Source: Pseudomonadota bacterium (GTDB lineage Bacteria > Pseudomonadota > Gammaproteobacteria > Burkholderiales > Burkholderiaceae_E). From it: a stretch of DNA of 64,000 bases. Location: contig JAKPAM010000047.1 in NCBI GenBank assembly GCA_029779435.1, positions 25,423 through 89,422 on the forward strand. The letters run 5' to 3'. Below the pieces are notes generated by a model. That model saw only the letters and a program-made list of their open reading frames with translations. It searched no databases and had not been told where the DNA came from. A program made the translations under genes and the position numbers. This document shows, one piece after another, positions 52,611 through 63,692 of this stretch (its first letter is position 1; each line of letters begins with the position of its first letter).

Positions 52611-54500
52611 ATGTGGTATCCCGATTCCTTTGACGTAATCGTGGTCGGCGGCGGCCACGCCGGCGCGGAGGCGGCGTTGGCGTCGGCGCGGGTCGGTGCT
52701 CGCACGCTGCTGCTGACGCACAACATCGAGACCTTGGGTCAGATGTCCTGCAACCCGTCGATCGGCGGCATCGGCAAGGGCCACCTGGTCAAGGAGATCG
52801 ATGCGTTGGGTGGCGCGATGGCAGCCGCGACCGACGAGGCGGGCATCCAATTCCGCATTCTCAATTCGAGCAAAGGTCCGGCCGTCCGTGCGACACGCGC
52901 GCAGGCTGATCGTGTGCTCTATCGCCAAGCGATGCGCACACGGTTGGAAAACCAGCCCAATCTATGGCTGTTCCAACAGGCCGTCGATGATCTGGTGCTC
53001 GAAGGCGATCGCGTCGTCGGCGCCGTCACGCAGCTCGGCATCCGGTTTCGTGCGCGGGCAGTCGTGCTGACGGCCGGAACATTCCTGAACGGGCTCGTCC
53101 ATGTCGGGCTCGCCAACTACTCGGCCGGCCGTGCCGGGGATCCGCCGGCCGTATCGCTCGCCCATCGGCTGCGCGAGTTGCAGCTCCCGCAAGGACGGCT
53201 GAAGACCGGAACCCCTCCGCGCATCGACGGTCGGACGATCGATTTCTCGCGCTGCGAAGAGCAACCGGGCGATCTGGATCCGGTGCCGGTCTTCTCGTTC
53301 CTTGGCGATCCGAGCCAGCATCCGCGCCAACTGCCCTGTTGGATCACGCATACGAACGCTGCGACGCACGAGATCATTCGTTCAGGCCTGGATCGCTCGC
53401 CGATGTACACCGGAGTCATCGAAGGTGTCGGACCTCGCTACTGCCCGTCGGTCGAGGACAAGATCCACCGCTTCGCGGACAAGGCCTCGCACCAGGTGTT
53501 CCTGGAGCCCGAAGGGCTGAACACGCACGAGGTCTATCCGAACGGTATCTCGACAAGCTTGCCATTCGATGTACAGATGGCGCTGGTGCGGTCGATCGCC
53601 GGGCTGGAGAACGCGCATATCCTGCGGCCCGGCTATGCGATCGAGTACGACTATTACGATCCGCGCAGCCTGAAGCGTTCGCTGGAAAGCAAGGTCATCC
53701 AGGGCCTGTTCCTGGCCGGCCAGATCAATGGCACGACCGGTTACGAGGAGGCGGCGGCGCAAGGGCTGCTGGCTGGTATCAACGCCGCTCGCCAGGTGTC
53801 TGATCGCGATCCGTGGACGCCGCGCCGGGACCAGGCGTATATCGGGGTGTTGATCGATGATCTGACGACCGTTGGCGTGACCGAACCGTATCGGATGTTC
53901 ACGAGCCGCGCCGAGTATCGTTTGAGCCTGCGCGAAGACAATGCCGATCTGCGCCTGACCGAGATCGGCCGCGAGCTTGGCTGCGTCGACGATGCTCGCT
54001 GGGACAGTTTCTGTCGCAAACGTGATGCGATCTTCGCCGAAACGCAGCGATTGAAGTCCACTTGGGTCAACCCGGCTACACTGCCGGCAGATCGCGCAAT
54101 CGCGGTACTGGGTCAACCGATAGAACGTGAATACTCACTATTCAATCTGCTGAGCCGCCCGCCGATTCGCCATGCCGCATTGGTGGGCCTGATGGGGGAA
54201 CCGATCGCCCAGGATCCGCAGGTTGTCGAACAAGTCGAGATCCAGGCCAAGTACGCCGGTTATATCGATCGCCAGCAGCAGGAAGTAGCTCGCCAAGAGG
54301 CCAATGAGGCGCTGGCGATTCCGACCGATTTCGATTACGCGGCCGTCCGAGGCCTGTCGGCCGAGGTACGGCAGAAGCTGACCCGCCAGCAGCCGGAGAC
54401 CGTTGGCCAAGCCTCGCGGATCTCGGGTGTCACGCCTGCCGCGATCTCGATCCTGCTCGTCTACCTGAAGAAGCGCCTGCTCGACCCGCGTGCCGCCTGA
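52611..54500 (+). CDS. mnmG: tRNA uridine-5-carboxymethylaminomethyl modification enzyme, FAD subunit
   Basis: A 629-residue enzyme that, with MnmE, modifies U34 of certain tRNAs. The FAD site [21 protein letters not shown], the GidA signatures [18 protein letters not shown] and [13 protein letters not shown], and the C-terminal helical domain ending [10 protein letters not shown] are all present. The ATG at 52611 gives the usual start ([11 protein letters not shown]); an upstream in-frame codon would add an unrelated stretch. It overlaps rsmG by 11 bp. Confidence 0.97.
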   Translation: MWYPDSFDVIVVGGGHAGAEAALASARVGARTLLLTHNIETLGQMSCNPSIGGIGKGHLVKEIDALGGAMAAATDEAGIQFRILNSSKGPAVRATRAQADRVLYRQAMRTRLENQPNLWLFQQAVDDLVLEGDRVVGAVTQLGIRFRARAVVLTAGTFLNGLVHVGLANYSAGRAGDPPAVSLAHRLRELQLPQGRLKTGTPPRIDGRTIDFSRCEEQPGDLDPVPVFSFLGDPSQHPRQLPCWITHTNAATHEIIRSGLDRSPMYTGVIEGVGPRYCPSVEDKIHRFADKASHQVFLEPEGLNTHEVYPNGISTSLPFDVQMALVRSIAGLENAHILRPGYAIEYDYYDPRSLKRSLESKVIQGLFLAGQINGTTGYEEAAAQGLLAGINAARQVSDRDPWTPRRDQAYIGVLIDDLTTVGVTEPYRMFTSRAEYRLSLREDNADLRLTEIGRELGCVDDARWDSFCRKRDAIFAETQRLKSTWVNPATLPADRAIAVLGQPIEREYSLFNLLSRPPIRHAALVGLMGEPIAQDPQVVEQVEIQAKYAGYIDRQQQEVARQEANEALAIPTDFDYAAVRGLSAEVRQKLTRQQPETVGQASRISGVTPAAISILLVYLKKRLLDPRAA

Positions 54501-55224
54501 CGCCGTCCCCCTTCCCGCCACTGCCGCCGACCTCGCGGATCAGCTCGATCGATCGCTGGAAGCGCTGGCTCTGCCGCTGCCGCCCGCCGCGCGACGGCAG
54601 TTGATCGACTACCTGGATCTGATGCGCAAGTGGAACCGCGTGTACAACCTGACCGCGATCCGCGATCCGCGGCAGATGCTGATCCAGCACGTCGTCGACA
54701 GCCTGGCCATTATCGCCCCGCTGCGCAACGCGTTGGCGGATCGGCCGCAGCCGTTGGTCGTCGATGTCGGCAGCGGGGCCGGGGTGCCGGGCATCCCGTT
54801 GGCAATCGCCTGGCCGGCCCTGCACGTGACGATGGTCGAGCCGGTCGGCAAGAAGGCCGCGTTCATCCAGCAGGCGATCGGCGCGCTCGGGCTCGCGGCC
54901 AGTGCCAGCGTCGCGCAGTGCCGGGTCGAGCAGTGGCGCCAATCGCCGCTGTTGAGACAGCGCGTGCGCGGTGCGCCGCACCCGCTGTCGGAACGGCCGC
55001 CGGACCTGATCGTCAGCCGCGCATTCGCATCGCTCGCCGATTTCGCGACCGCGATCGACGGCTTGGCCGGACCGGACACGCGCGTCGCGGCGATGAAGGG
55101 CGCGTGGCCTGGCGACGAGGTCGACGATCTGCCGGCGGGTTGGTCGATCGATACCGCGCTGCCGTTGATCGTGCCCGGACTGGACGCGCGGCGACACCTG
55201 ATCTTGATGAGCCGGAGCGGCTGA
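54490..55224 (+). CDS. rsmG: 16S rRNA (guanine-527-N7)-methyltransferase
   Basis: A 244-residue GidB-family methyltransferase from a GTG overlapping mnmG. Motifs: [20 protein letters not shown], the SAM loop [17 protein letters not shown], and [10 protein letters not shown]. It methylates G527 of 16S rRNA; loss gives low-level streptomycin resistance in other bacteria. Its stop overlaps the parA start (TGATG). Confidence 0.96.
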   Translation: MPPDAVPLPATAADLADQLDRSLEALALPLPPAARRQLIDYLDLMRKWNRVYNLTAIRDPRQMLIQHVVDSLAIIAPLRNALADRPQPLVVDVGSGAGVPGIPLAIAWPALHVTMVEPVGKKAAFIQQAIGALGLAASASVAQCRVEQWRQSPLLRQRVRGAPHPLSERPPDLIVSRAFASLADFATAIDGLAGPDTRVAAMKGAWPGDEVDDLPAGWSIDTALPLIVPGLDARRHLILMSRSG

Positions 55225-56000
55225 TGGCACGCATATTCGTGATCGCCAACCAGAAGGGCGGCGTGGGCAAGACGACGACCTCGGTCAACCTGGCCGCCGC
55301 GCTGGCGCGCCTGGACCAGCGCGCGCTGCTGGTCGACCTCGATCCGCAGGGCAACGCGACGATGGGCAGCGGCATCGACAAGCGCGGGTTGGCGCGGTCG
55401 GTGTACCAGGTGCTGATCGGCGAATGCGGCGTCGCCGAGGCCACGCAGTGCTCGCCGAGCGGACAGTACGACATCCTGCCGGCCAATCGCGAGCTGGCCG
55501 GTGCCGAAGTCGAACTGGTCGGCGTCGATCGGCGCGAGACGCGGCTGAAGGACGCGTTGGCACGCGTCGACGAGCAGTACGATTTCATACTGATCGATTG
55601 CCCGCCTTCGCTGTCGATGCTCACGCTCAACGGCTTCTGCGCGGCGCATGGCGTCATCATTCCGATGCAATGCGAGTATTTCGCGCTCGAGGGCCTGTCG
55701 GACCTGGTCAACACGATCAAGAAAGTTCACGCCAATTTCAACCCCGATCTCAGCGTGATCGGGCTGTTGCGCGTGATGTTCGACCCGCGCGTCACGCTGA
55801 CGCAGCAGGTATCCACGCAGCTCGAGCAGCACTTCGGCGACAAGGTGTTCAAGACGCTGATCCCGCGTAACGTCCGATTGGCCGAGGCGCCCAGCTATGG
55901 TCAACCCGGCGTCGTCTTCGATCCGCAGTCCAAAGGCGCCAAGGCGTACATGGATTTTGGCGCCGAACTGGTCGAGCGCCTCGGCAACCCACCCGTCTGA
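55224..56000 (+). CDS. parA: Chromosome-partitioning ATPase ParA (Soj)
   Basis: A 258-residue deviant-Walker ATPase: KGGVGKTTTS with Lys11 and Lys16, DLDPQGNATMGSG, FILIDCPPSL. It has the short N-terminus of chromosomal Soj-type ParA (about 255 residues), without the DNA-binding extension of plasmid ParA. It acts with ParB bound to the parS sites upstream to move replication origins. The 9-bp gap to parB shows they are cotranscribed. Confidence 0.97.
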   Translation: MARIFVIANQKGGVGKTTTSVNLAAALARLDQRALLVDLDPQGNATMGSGIDKRGLARSVYQVLIGECGVAEATQCSPSGQYDILPANRELAGAEVELVGVDRRETRLKDALARVDEQYDFILIDCPPSLSMLTLNGFCAAHGVIIPMQCEYFALEGLSDLVNTIKKVHANFNPDLSVIGLLRVMFDPRVTLTQQVSTQLEQHFGDKVFKTLIPRNVRLAEAPSYGQPGVVFDPQSKGAKAYMDFGAELVERLGNPPV

Positions 56001-56009
56001 CCCATCAAG

Positions 56010-56948
56010 ATGAGCAAACCCAAAGGCCTGGGGCGTGGACTCGGCGCGCTGCTGGGCGACGACAAGCCCGATCTGATCCTCGCGCCCGCTACGGAAGAGC
56101 CGCCGCGCGAACTCGCGCTCGGCCGCCTGCAGCCAGGCCGCTACCAGCCGCGCACGCGGATGGACGAGACCGCGCTGCAGGAGTTGGCCGCGTCGATCCG
56201 CACGCACGGTCTGATGCAGCCGATCGTCGTGCGCCCGCTGGACGGCCCCTTGCGCCCCGGCGACGCGCAGCAGCGCTTCGAGATCATCGCCGGCGAACGG
56301 CGCTATCGCGCCGCGAAGCTCGCCTCGCTCGCGCAGGTGCCGGTCATCGTGCGCGAGGTGCCCGACGAATCCGCATTGGCGCTCGCGCTGATCGAGAACA
56401 TCCAGCGCGAGGACCTGAATCCGCTCGAAGAAGCGCAGGCGATCCGCCGGCTGCTCGACGAGTTCGACTACACGCACGAGCAGGCATCCGAAGCGATCGG
56501 CCGATCGCGCAGCGCCACGTCGAACCTGCTGCGCCTGCTGAACCTGGCCGACAGCGTGCAGACGATGCTGCTCGCCGGCGACCTGGACATGGGCCATGCC
56601 CGCGCGCTGCTCGCGCTCGAACGCGGCGAGCAGGTGATGGTCGCGCAGGAGGTCGTGCAGCGGCGCCTGTCGGTGCGCGAGACCGAGAAGCTCGTCGCGC
56701 TGCGCGCCGCGCAGGCCAATGTCGCGAACCAGGGCGGCACGTCCGCGTCCGGCATGGCGCGTCCACACGCGATCGACCGTGACGTCGAACGCCTGCGCGA
56801 GCGGCTGTGCGAGGCGCTCGCCGCCGACGTCAAGCTGCAGCCGAACCGGCGGGGCGGCGGCAAGTTGACGATCAATTTCGTCGATGCCGAGCAGTTCGAG
56901 GGTGTGCTGGGCCGGCTCGGCGTGAGCCTGGACGGCAGCGACGCTTAG
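56010..56948 (+). CDS. parB: Chromosome-partitioning protein ParB (Spo0J)
   Basis: A 312-residue ParB: the N-terminal KPKGLGRGLGALLGD motif, the CTPase ParB/Srx region with GERRYRAAKLASL (box II), the helix-turn-helix region EQASEAIGRSRSATSNLLRL, and a C-terminal dimerisation domain (LGRLGVSL). It binds the parS sites at 50989-51531 and slides as a CTP clamp. Its stop is followed by a copy of the stop-codon-associated repeat. Confidence 0.97.
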   Translation: MSKPKGLGRGLGALLGDDKPDLILAPATEEPPRELALGRLQPGRYQPRTRMDETALQELAASIRTHGLMQPIVVRPLDGPLRPGDAQQRFEIIAGERRYRAAKLASLAQVPVIVREVPDESALALALIENIQREDLNPLEEAQAIRRLLDEFDYTHEQASEAIGRSRSATSNLLRLLNLADSVQTMLLAGDLDMGHARALLALERGEQVMVAQEVVQRRLSVRETEKLVALRAAQANVANQGGTSASGMARPHAIDRDVERLRERLCEALAADVKLQPNRRGGGKLTINFVDAEQFEGVLGRLGVSLDGSDA

Positions 56949-56980
56949 CGCGAACGGATCCGCACTCCCAGGCCTCTCGG

Positions 56981-57012
56981 CGCGGGGGCGATCTTAGCGT
57001 TAACAGGCCCTA
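56981..57012 (-). repeat. Stop-codon-associated repeat, third good copy
   Basis: Identical over 32 bp to the right arm at 38327-38358. Read on the minus strand it begins with the TAG stop of the protease-like gene and continues GGCCTGTTAACGCTAAGAT and then a C-rich end. It fills the gap between the convergent parB and protease-like genes. The likeness to the left arm at 38089 extends a few bases further (CGCCGAG). Confidence 0.8.
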
Positions 57013-58068
57013 GATCCCGCGCGGCTTGCGCAGACCGTCGAGCCGGTCGATCGACGTCACCGGGATCGACTGGATCTCGCCGTCCTTCAGGACTTGCAGC
57101 GTGATCGTCGTGCCCGCCGGCCCGCTGTCCCAGAGCTTGCGATAGAACGCTTCCTGCCCGCGGATCTTCTCGTGTCCGATGCCCACGATCACGTCGCCGG
57201 CGCGCAGCCCCGCCGCCTCGGCGGGCCCTTCGCGCGCCACGCGAGAGACGATCACATTGCCCCGCACGTCCTCGGTGCTGACGCCCAGCCACGGCTGGGG
57301 CGGTGACGAACGCCGGCCGCGCGCGATCAGGTCCGGCAGCACGGGCTTGACCAGGTCGACCGGCACGAACAGGTTGCCGGGCACGCCCCGGCGATCCGTC
57401 GCCGCGTCGTCGACGATCAGCGACCCGATGCCGACGAGCCGGCCGTCGGCCGCGATCAGCGCCGCGCCGCTCCAGTTGTGGACCGGCGGAAACGTGTAGA
57501 TCGCCCGGTCGATCATGTACTCCCAACTGCCGGTGAAGCGCTTGCGCGAGATCACGCGCACCTCGGTCGCCTCGGGCTCGTCGTGGCCCTGCGTCCAGAC
57601 GGCCGCGCGTTCGCCGATGGCGTCCGCATCGCCGAGTGCCAGCACGCGCCCGCTGATCGGCACCAGCGTGCGCACCAGGCCGAAGCCCGACGCCGCGTCA
57701 TAAGCGGCGACCGCGCCCGGCACGCGCTTACCGTTGCTCGTCGTCACATCGACCATGTCGGCCTCGAGGACCAGATAGCCGATCGTCAGCACCAGCCGGT
57801 CGCCGATGATCACGCCCGAGCCGCTGCGCCGGGTGCCCAGCGTTTCGGCGCTGGTCGCGTCGTCGGCGATGCGCGTTTCGATGCCGACGATCGACGTGCG
57901 GAAACGCGCCGGATCACCGGCGTCCACGGACTCGCGCGGCGTGGAGGGCGGCGGAACCGCGACGTCGGCCTGCGCATGGCCGGCGGCCGGTGCCGCGGCC
58001 AGACCGATCGCCAGGGCCATGACCCCGATCGACTTCGCGCCCATGCCTCCAGAGATAAGCATTTTCAT
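57010..58068 (-). CDS. DegP/S1C-like periplasmic protein with PDZ domain, catalytic triad apparently lost
   Basis: A 352-residue precursor with a signal peptide (GVMALAIGLAAAPAAGHAQ), a trypsin-like S1C domain and a C-terminal PDZ domain (PWLGVSTEDVRGN, GLRAGDVIVGIGHEKIRG). Compared with DegP, the His motif TNNHV reads TIGYL, the Asp region reads ASGFGLVR without Asp, and the serine motif GNSGGAL reads HNWSGAAL, keeping Ser only. It is thus probably a non-proteolytic member. GAGGA sits before the ATG. It is divergent from atpI. Confidence 0.85.
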   Translation of the reverse strand: MKMLISGGMGAKSIGVMALAIGLAAAPAAGHAQADVAVPPPSTPRESVDAGDPARFRTSIVGIETRIADDATSAETLGTRRSGSGVIIGDRLVLTIGYLVLEADMVDVTTSNGKRVPGAVAAYDAASGFGLVRTLVPISGRVLALGDADAIGERAAVWTQGHDEPEATEVRVISRKRFTGSWEYMIDRAIYTFPPVHNWSGAALIAADGRLVGIGSLIVDDAATDRRGVPGNLFVPVDLVKPVLPDLIARGRRSSPPQPWLGVSTEDVRGNVIVSRVAREGPAEAAGLRAGDVIVGIGHEKIRGQEAFYRKLWDSGPAGTTITLQVLKDGEIQSIPVTSIDRLDGLRKPRGI

Positions 58069-58142
58069 GATTTCCTCGCGTCGTCGCCTCGGGCTCGCCG
58101 CATTCTTTCATCGGGTCCGCGATCGAACAAGGAACGTCCGCT

Positions 58143-58589
58143 TTGCGTAAGGTCCATTTGACCGCGTCAATGCAGTCCCCGTACAATCCAACGGCTTTGC
58201 CCACTGCGGTTCTGTGTTTGATGTTCATCGCCATCGCTCTGCAGTGTTCCGCGATCCTGCTGCTCGCCCTCGTCGTGGGCGGCTGGGTCGATTGGCCAAG
58301 CGCCCGGTCCGTGGTGCTTGGGGGTGGGGCGGCAATCATTCCGAACGGTCTGTTCGCAATGCGACTGGCGGTTCAGCGGGGGCGCACACCGGAATCCTAT
58401 CCGGTGATCTTCATCCTCGGTGAATTCGTCAAAATCGGTCTCACGATCGCATTGCTCGCGGCCATCATCCGTTACGCTGGCGACGTTCGCTGGCTATGGC
58501 TGATGATCGGGTTGATCGTCGCACTGCAAGTCCCGCTGTTCGCCGCCTTCCTGCCCGGAACGCGCAATAAGCGGAGCCCGCTCTCGTAA
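58143..58589 (+). CDS. atpI: ATP synthase protein I
   Basis: A membrane protein of about 148 residues with four hydrophobic segments at the head of the atp operon. AtpI helps c-ring assembly. The start is uncertain: a TTG at 58143 has AAGGA nine bases upstream, an ATG lies at 58170, and a TTG at 58197 would follow a strong promoter (58158-58187) that lies within the longer reading frames. Conserved features are VVLGGGAAIIPNGLFAMRL and GEFVKIGLTIALL. Confidence 0.8.
   Translation: MRKVHLTASMQSPYNPTALPTAVLCLMFIAIALQCSAILLLALVVGGWVDWPSARSVVLGGGAAIIPNGLFAMRLAVQRGRTPESYPVIFILGEFVKIGLTIALLAAIIRYAGDVRWLWLMIGLIVALQVPLFAAFLPGTRNKRSPLS
58158..58187 (+). promoter_or_regulatory. Sigma-70 promoter candidate for the atp operon
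   Basis: TTGACC (58158-58163), 18-bp spacer, TACAAT (58182-58187). Each box has one mismatch to consensus. Transcription would start near 58194, downstream of two of the possible atpI starts, so either atpI begins at 58197 or this site is not used. Confidence 0.5.
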
Positions 58590-58727
58590 AGCAATCGGAC
58601 ACGCCCCCGGACCTGAAGACACCGCCGTATCGCATGGCGATACCGCACTTCGTCGCCGGGTGTGCATGGATAATCGCACCCCCGGCGGACCCGCAGGGTC
58701 CCGCAACCGACGCAAGCACTGAAGAAC

Positions 58728-59561
58728 ATGGCCGACGCTTCCCACGCACCGACCGCATCCGAATACATCGTCCACCACTTGACTCACCTGAACACCTCGG
58801 GTGAGCCGCAAGCGAAGATCGTCGATTTCACGCTGATCAATCTGGACACCGTGGTCTGGTCAGTGGTCACGGCCGTGCTCGCCGCGTTCGTCATGTGGCT
58901 GGCCGCCCGTCGCGTGCATTCGGGCGTGCCGACGCGCTTCACCAGTGCCGTCGAATCGCTGATCGAATTCGTCCATGAGCAGGCCCGTTCGATCGTGCAC
59001 GGCGACGTGCGCAACATCGCGCCGCTGGCGCTGACGGTCTTCGTCTGGGTCGTGCTGATGAACTGCCTGGACTTCCTGCCGGTCGACCTGCCCGGCAAGG
59101 TGCTCGCGTGGCTGGGTCTCGACCACGCGATCCACTATCACCGCATCGTGCCGACGGCCGACCTGAACGCCACGCTCGGCATGTCGCTGGTCGTCATTCT
59201 GGCGTCGATCTACTACGGCATCAAGGCCAAGCATACTGGCGGCTTCGTCGCCGAGCTGTTCTCGGCCCCGTTCGGCAAGAGCATCTTCCTCGCGCCGTTC
59301 AACTTCCTGCTGCAGATGGTCGAATACCTGGCCCGCTTCGTGTCGCTGGGCATGCGGTTGTTCGGCAACATGTACGCTGGCGAGCTCGTGTTCCTGCTGA
59401 TCGCCCTGCTGGGCGCCACCGCGACGCTCTGGGGCTCGGGCCTGCACTTCGGCCTGGGGCTGGTCTGGGCGATCTTCCACATCCTGATCGTGACCCTGCA
59501 AGGCTTCATCTTCATGATGTTGACGCTGGTCTACATTGGTCAGGCCCACGAAGGTCACTAA
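58728..59561 (+). CDS. atpB: ATP synthase F0 subunit a
   Basis: A 277-residue membrane subunit forming the proton half-channels. The essential arginine lies in [20 protein letters not shown], and the last helices read [21 protein letters not shown]. It lies 138 bp after atpI; the gap has a small GTATCGC-ATG-GCGATAC hairpin. Confidence 0.97.
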   Translation: MADASHAPTASEYIVHHLTHLNTSGEPQAKIVDFTLINLDTVVWSVVTAVLAAFVMWLAARRVHSGVPTRFTSAVESLIEFVHEQARSIVHGDVRNIAPLALTVFVWVVLMNCLDFLPVDLPGKVLAWLGLDHAIHYHRIVPTADLNATLGMSLVVILASIYYGIKAKHTGGFVAELFSAPFGKSIFLAPFNFLLQMVEYLARFVSLGMRLFGNMYAGELVFLLIALLGATATLWGSGLHFGLGLVWAIFHILIVTLQGFIFMMLTLVYIGQAHEGH

Positions 59562-59573
59562 GCCACCACCTGA

Positions 59574-59960
<387 letters not shown>

Positions 59961-60079
59961 GTGAAAGCAGTCAGCGTCATGTGCGGCCGGTCGTCTGTCG
60001 ATCGTGCCTTGCGTGCCGTGCCGTCCACCGGACGGATCCCTCGCCTTATCGACTTACTTCAGATTGAAGGGAGCTCGTC

Positions 60080-60553
60080 GTGAACCTTAACGCGACGCTC
60101 ATCGTGCAGATGATCGTGTTCGCCGCCTTGTGGTGGTTCGTCGCCAGATTCATCTGGCCGCCGATCACCAAGGCGCTGGACGACCGCAACAAGCGCATCG
60201 CCGATGGACTGGCAGCGGCCGATACCGCCAAGTCCGAACTGGCGGCCGCCCACCGGCGGGTCGACGAAGAAATCAAGCAGGCGCGCAACAGTGCCGCCGA
60301 AGTGCGTACCGGAGCCGAACGCCAGGCTTCGCAACTGATCGACGAGGCGCGCGCAGAAGCCGCGCGAATCGTTGCCGCCGCCAAGAAGGCCGCCGAGGAC
60401 GAAGCCGCCCTCGCTGCCCAGCGCGCCAAGGATCAGTTGCGTGAGCAGGTGGCCGGGTTGGCCGTGTCGGGCGCTTCGCGGATCCTGCGGCGCGAGATCG
60501 ACGCCGGCAAGCATGCCGACCTGCTGTCGCAGCTCAAGAACGAGTTGAAGTAA
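60080..60553 (+). CDS. atpF: ATP synthase F0 subunit b
   Basis: A 157-residue stator subunit: one N-terminal membrane helix (LIVQMIVFAALWWFVARFIW), then a long charged coiled coil. The GTG start at 60080 has AAGGGAG upstream. It joins the delta subunit gene at a 5-bp gap. Confidence 0.96.
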   Translation: MNLNATLIVQMIVFAALWWFVARFIWPPITKALDDRNKRIADGLAAADTAKSELAAAHRRVDEEIKQARNSAAEVRTGAERQASQLIDEARAEAARIVAAAKKAAEDEAALAAQRAKDQLREQVAGLAVSGASRILRREIDAGKHADLLSQLKNELK

Positions 60554-60558
60554 GCGCC

Positions 60559-61095
60559 ATGGCCGAGTCACTCACCATCGCTCGTCCGTACGCGGAGGCG
60601 GCGTTCAAGCTGGCCCGGGATCTGAACGATCTGACGGGCTGGTCCGACGCGCTCGAACGCCTGACGGCCGTCGCGCAGGCGTCCGCGCCGCTGGACCTGA
60701 TCGGCAACCCGAACCTGTCGATCGACCAGGTCGCGGGCGTGGTCGCCGACGCGGCCGGCCAGCTCACCCCGCAGCAGGCCAACTTCGTCAAGGTGCTCGC
60801 GCAGAACGAGCGCCTGTCCGTGCTGCCCGAGATCGCGCAGATGTATCGGCAACTGCGCCATCAGCACGAGCAGGTGCTCGACGCCGAAGTGACGTCGGCC
60901 TACCCGGTCTCCGAGCAGCAGGCGGCGGACATCCGCGGCGTACTCGAAGCCAAATACGGCAAGAAGGTCGAGATCACGACCCGCGTCGATCCCGAGTTGA
61001 TCGGCGGTGTGTCGATCCGGATCGGCGATGAGGTGATCGACGCCTCGGTTCGCGGCAAGCTGGCTCAGCTGGCCACCGCGCTGACCGCCCACTAA
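60559..61095 (+). CDS. atpH: ATP synthase F1 subunit delta
   Basis: A 178-residue stator protein: [15 protein letters not shown] at the start and [28 protein letters not shown] near the end, the OSCP/delta signature. It links the b dimer to the alpha subunits. Confidence 0.97.
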   Translation: MAESLTIARPYAEAAFKLARDLNDLTGWSDALERLTAVAQASAPLDLIGNPNLSIDQVAGVVADAAGQLTPQQANFVKVLAQNERLSVLPEIAQMYRQLRHQHEQVLDAEVTSAYPVSEQQAADIRGVLEAKYGKKVEITTRVDPELIGGVSIRIGDEVIDASVRGKLAQLATALTAH

Positions 61096-61112
61096 ACATC
61101 AGGAGAAATCTC

Positions 61113-62654
61113 ATGCAGTTGAATCCGGCTGAGATCAGCGAACTACTCAAGAGCAAGATCGAGAACCTGCAGACGCAGGCGGATACGAAGAACCAGGGGA
61201 CGGTGGTTTCGGTCACCGACGGCATCTGCCGCATCCACGGGCTGTCGAACGTGATGCAGGGCGAGATGATCGAGTTCCCCGGCGGCATCTTCGGCCTGGC
61301 GCTGAACCTCGAGCGCGACTCGGTCGGCGCCGTGGTGCTGGGCGAGTACGAGACCATCTCCGAGGGCGATACCGTCAAGTCGACGGGCCGGATTCTCGAA
61401 GTGCCGGTCGGCCCCGAGCTGATCGGCCGCGTCGTCAATTCGCTGGGCCAGCCGATCGACGGCAAGGGTCCGATCAACGCGAAGAAGACCGACGTCATCG
61501 AGAAGGTCGCGCCGGGCGTCATCGCGCGCCAGTCGGTGTCGCAGCCGGTGCAGACCGGGCTCAAGTCGATCGACGCGATGGTGCCGGTGGGCCGTGGCCA
61601 GCGCGAGTTGATCATCGGTGACCGCCAGACCGGCAAGACCGCTGTCGCCATCGACACGATCATCAACCAGAAGGGCAAGGGCGTCTATTGCGTCTACGTC
61701 GCGATCGGGCAGAAGGCTTCGACGATCAACAACGTCGTGCGCAAGCTCGAAGAGCTGGGCGCGATGGATTACACGATCGTCGTGGCCGCCGCCGCGTCCG
61801 ACTCGGCGGCGATGCAGTACATCGCCGCATATTCGGGCTGCACGATGGGCGAGTACTTCCGTGACATCGGCGAAGACGCGCTGATCGTCTATGACGACTT
61901 GTCCAAACAGGCCGTCGCCTACCGTCAGGTCTCGCTGCTGCTGCGTCGCCCGCCGGGCCGTGAAGCGTTCCCGGGCGACGTGTTCTACCTGCACTCGCGT
62001 CTGCTCGAACGTGCGGCGCGCGTCAATGCCGAGCACATCGAGAAGATCACCAACGGCGCCGTCAAGGGCAAGACCGGCTCGCTGACCGCGCTGCCGATCA
62101 TCGAGACGCAAGCCGGCGACGTGTCCGCGTTCGTGCCGACCAACGTGATCTCGATCACCGATGGCCAGATCTTCCTGGAAACCGACCTGTTCAACGCCGG
62201 CATCCGTCCCGCGATCAACGCCGGTATCTCGGTGTCGCGCGTCGGTGGCGCCGCGCAGACCGACATCATCAAGAAGCTCGGCGGCGGCGTGCGTCTGGCG
62301 CTCGCGCAGTACCGCGAGCTGGCCGCGTTCGCGCAGTTCGCGTCCGACCTCGACGATGCGACCCGCAAGCAGCTCGAGCGCGGCCGCCTGGTCACCGAAC
62401 TGATGAAGCAGCCGCAGTACCAGCCGATGCAGGTCTGGGAAATGGCGCTGACGCTGTTCGCGGTCAACAACGGCTACTTCGACGACGTCGACGTGTCCAA
62501 GGCGCTGGACGCCGAGCGCGCGCTGCGCGAGTTCGCGAAGTCCAAGTACGGCGCGCTGGTCGACGAGATCGAGCGCGACAAGAAGTTCAGCAAGGACGTC
62601 GAGGCCAAGCTGAATGACATGGTCAAGGACTTCAAGAAGACGGGCGCGTATTGA
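61113..62654 (+). CDS. atpA: ATP synthase F1 subunit alpha
   Basis: A 513-residue subunit, the same length as E. coli alpha. The P-loop [11 protein letters not shown] has Lys175, and the family signature [17 protein letters not shown] is present. AGGAG precedes the ATG. Confidence 0.98.
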   Translation: MQLNPAEISELLKSKIENLQTQADTKNQGTVVSVTDGICRIHGLSNVMQGEMIEFPGGIFGLALNLERDSVGAVVLGEYETISEGDTVKSTGRILEVPVGPELIGRVVNSLGQPIDGKGPINAKKTDVIEKVAPGVIARQSVSQPVQTGLKSIDAMVPVGRGQRELIIGDRQTGKTAVAIDTIINQKGKGVYCVYVAIGQKASTINNVVRKLEELGAMDYTIVVAAAASDSAAMQYIAAYSGCTMGEYFRDIGEDALIVYDDLSKQAVAYRQVSLLLRRPPGREAFPGDVFYLHSRLLERAARVNAEHIEKITNGAVKGKTGSLTALPIIETQAGDVSAFVPTNVISITDGQIFLETDLFNAGIRPAINAGISVSRVGGAAQTDIIKKLGGGVRLALAQYRELAAFAQFASDLDDATRKQLERGRLVTELMKQPQYQPMQVWEMALTLFAVNNGYFDDVDVSKALDAERALREFAKSKYGALVDEIERDKKFSKDVEAKLNDMVKDFKKTGAY

Positions 62655-62738
62655 TCGCGTATTGATCGTTGTTCGAGGCGGCCGACCCCGTGGGGTGGCC
62701 GTTCGTTGACGGACATCCGAGACGGTTCAAGGACTGAT

Positions 62739-63611
62739 ATGGCGGGAAGCAAAGAGATCCGGACGAAGATCAAGAGCGTGCAGAACACGCGCAAGATCAC
62801 CAAGGCGATGGAGATGGTCGCCGCGTCCAAGATGCGCAAGGCGCAGGACCGGATGCGCAATGCCCGTCCCTATGCGGACAAGGTACGGCAGATCGCCTCG
62901 CACCTGGCGGCCGCCAATCCCGAGTACCGCCATCCGTACCTGGGTAACGATTCGCAGGCCAACAAGGTCGGCATCATCGTCGTCACGACCGACAAGGGAC
63001 TGTGCGGCGGCATGAACACCAACGTGCTGCGCGCCGTCACCAACCGCTTGCGCGAACTCGAAGCCGCCGGCACCAAGGCGCAGATGACCGCGATCGGCAA
63101 CAAGGGCCTGGGATTCATGAGCCGGATCGGCGCCAACGTGGTCTCGCAGGTCACCCAGCTCGGCGACACGCCGCACCTCGAGAAGCTGATCGGCCCGATC
63201 AAGGTGCAGCTCGACGCTTATGAGAAGGGCGAGGTCAAGGCGGTCTATCTGGGCTATACGCGCTTCGTCAACACGATGAAGCAGGAGCCCGTGCTCGAAC
63301 AGTTGCTGCCGCTGCCCGAGGGCGCGCTGGAAAAGGGCAACAAGGTCACGCAAACCTGGGACTACCTGTACGAACCCGATGCCAAGACCGTGCTCGACGA
63401 GCTGCTGGTGCGCTACATCGAAGCGCTGGTCTACCAGGCCGTCGCCGAGAACATGGCGTCCGAGCAGAGTGCACGGATGGTCGCGATGAAAGCCGCGTCC
63501 GACAACGCGAAGAAGGTCATCGACGATCTGCAGCTCACGTACAACAAGGCGCGCCAGGCGGCGATCACCAAGGAGCTGTCCGAGATCGTCGGCGGCGCCG
63601 CGGCGGTCTGA
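62739..63611 (+). CDS. atpG: ATP synthase F1 subunit gamma
   Basis: A 290-residue rotor shaft: [20 protein letters not shown] at the N-terminus and [20 protein letters not shown] at the C-terminus. The ATG at 62739 was chosen, with AAGGA just before; a longer frame upstream is not conserved. Confidence 0.98.
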   Translation: MAGSKEIRTKIKSVQNTRKITKAMEMVAASKMRKAQDRMRNARPYADKVRQIASHLAAANPEYRHPYLGNDSQANKVGIIVVTTDKGLCGGMNTNVLRAVTNRLRELEAAGTKAQMTAIGNKGLGFMSRIGANVVSQVTQLGDTPHLEKLIGPIKVQLDAYEKGEVKAVYLGYTRFVNTMKQEPVLEQLLPLPEGALEKGNKVTQTWDYLYEPDAKTVLDELLVRYIEALVYQAVAENMASEQSARMVAMKAASDNAKKVIDDLQLTYNKARQAAITKELSEIVGGAAAV

Positions 63612-63692
63612 GGCCCGCTCCCGACACGAAGGATTCAGCGCCGCAGGCCTGCAGGCCCTGCGCGCCAACGAGCAAGAACTGAGGACAAACAA

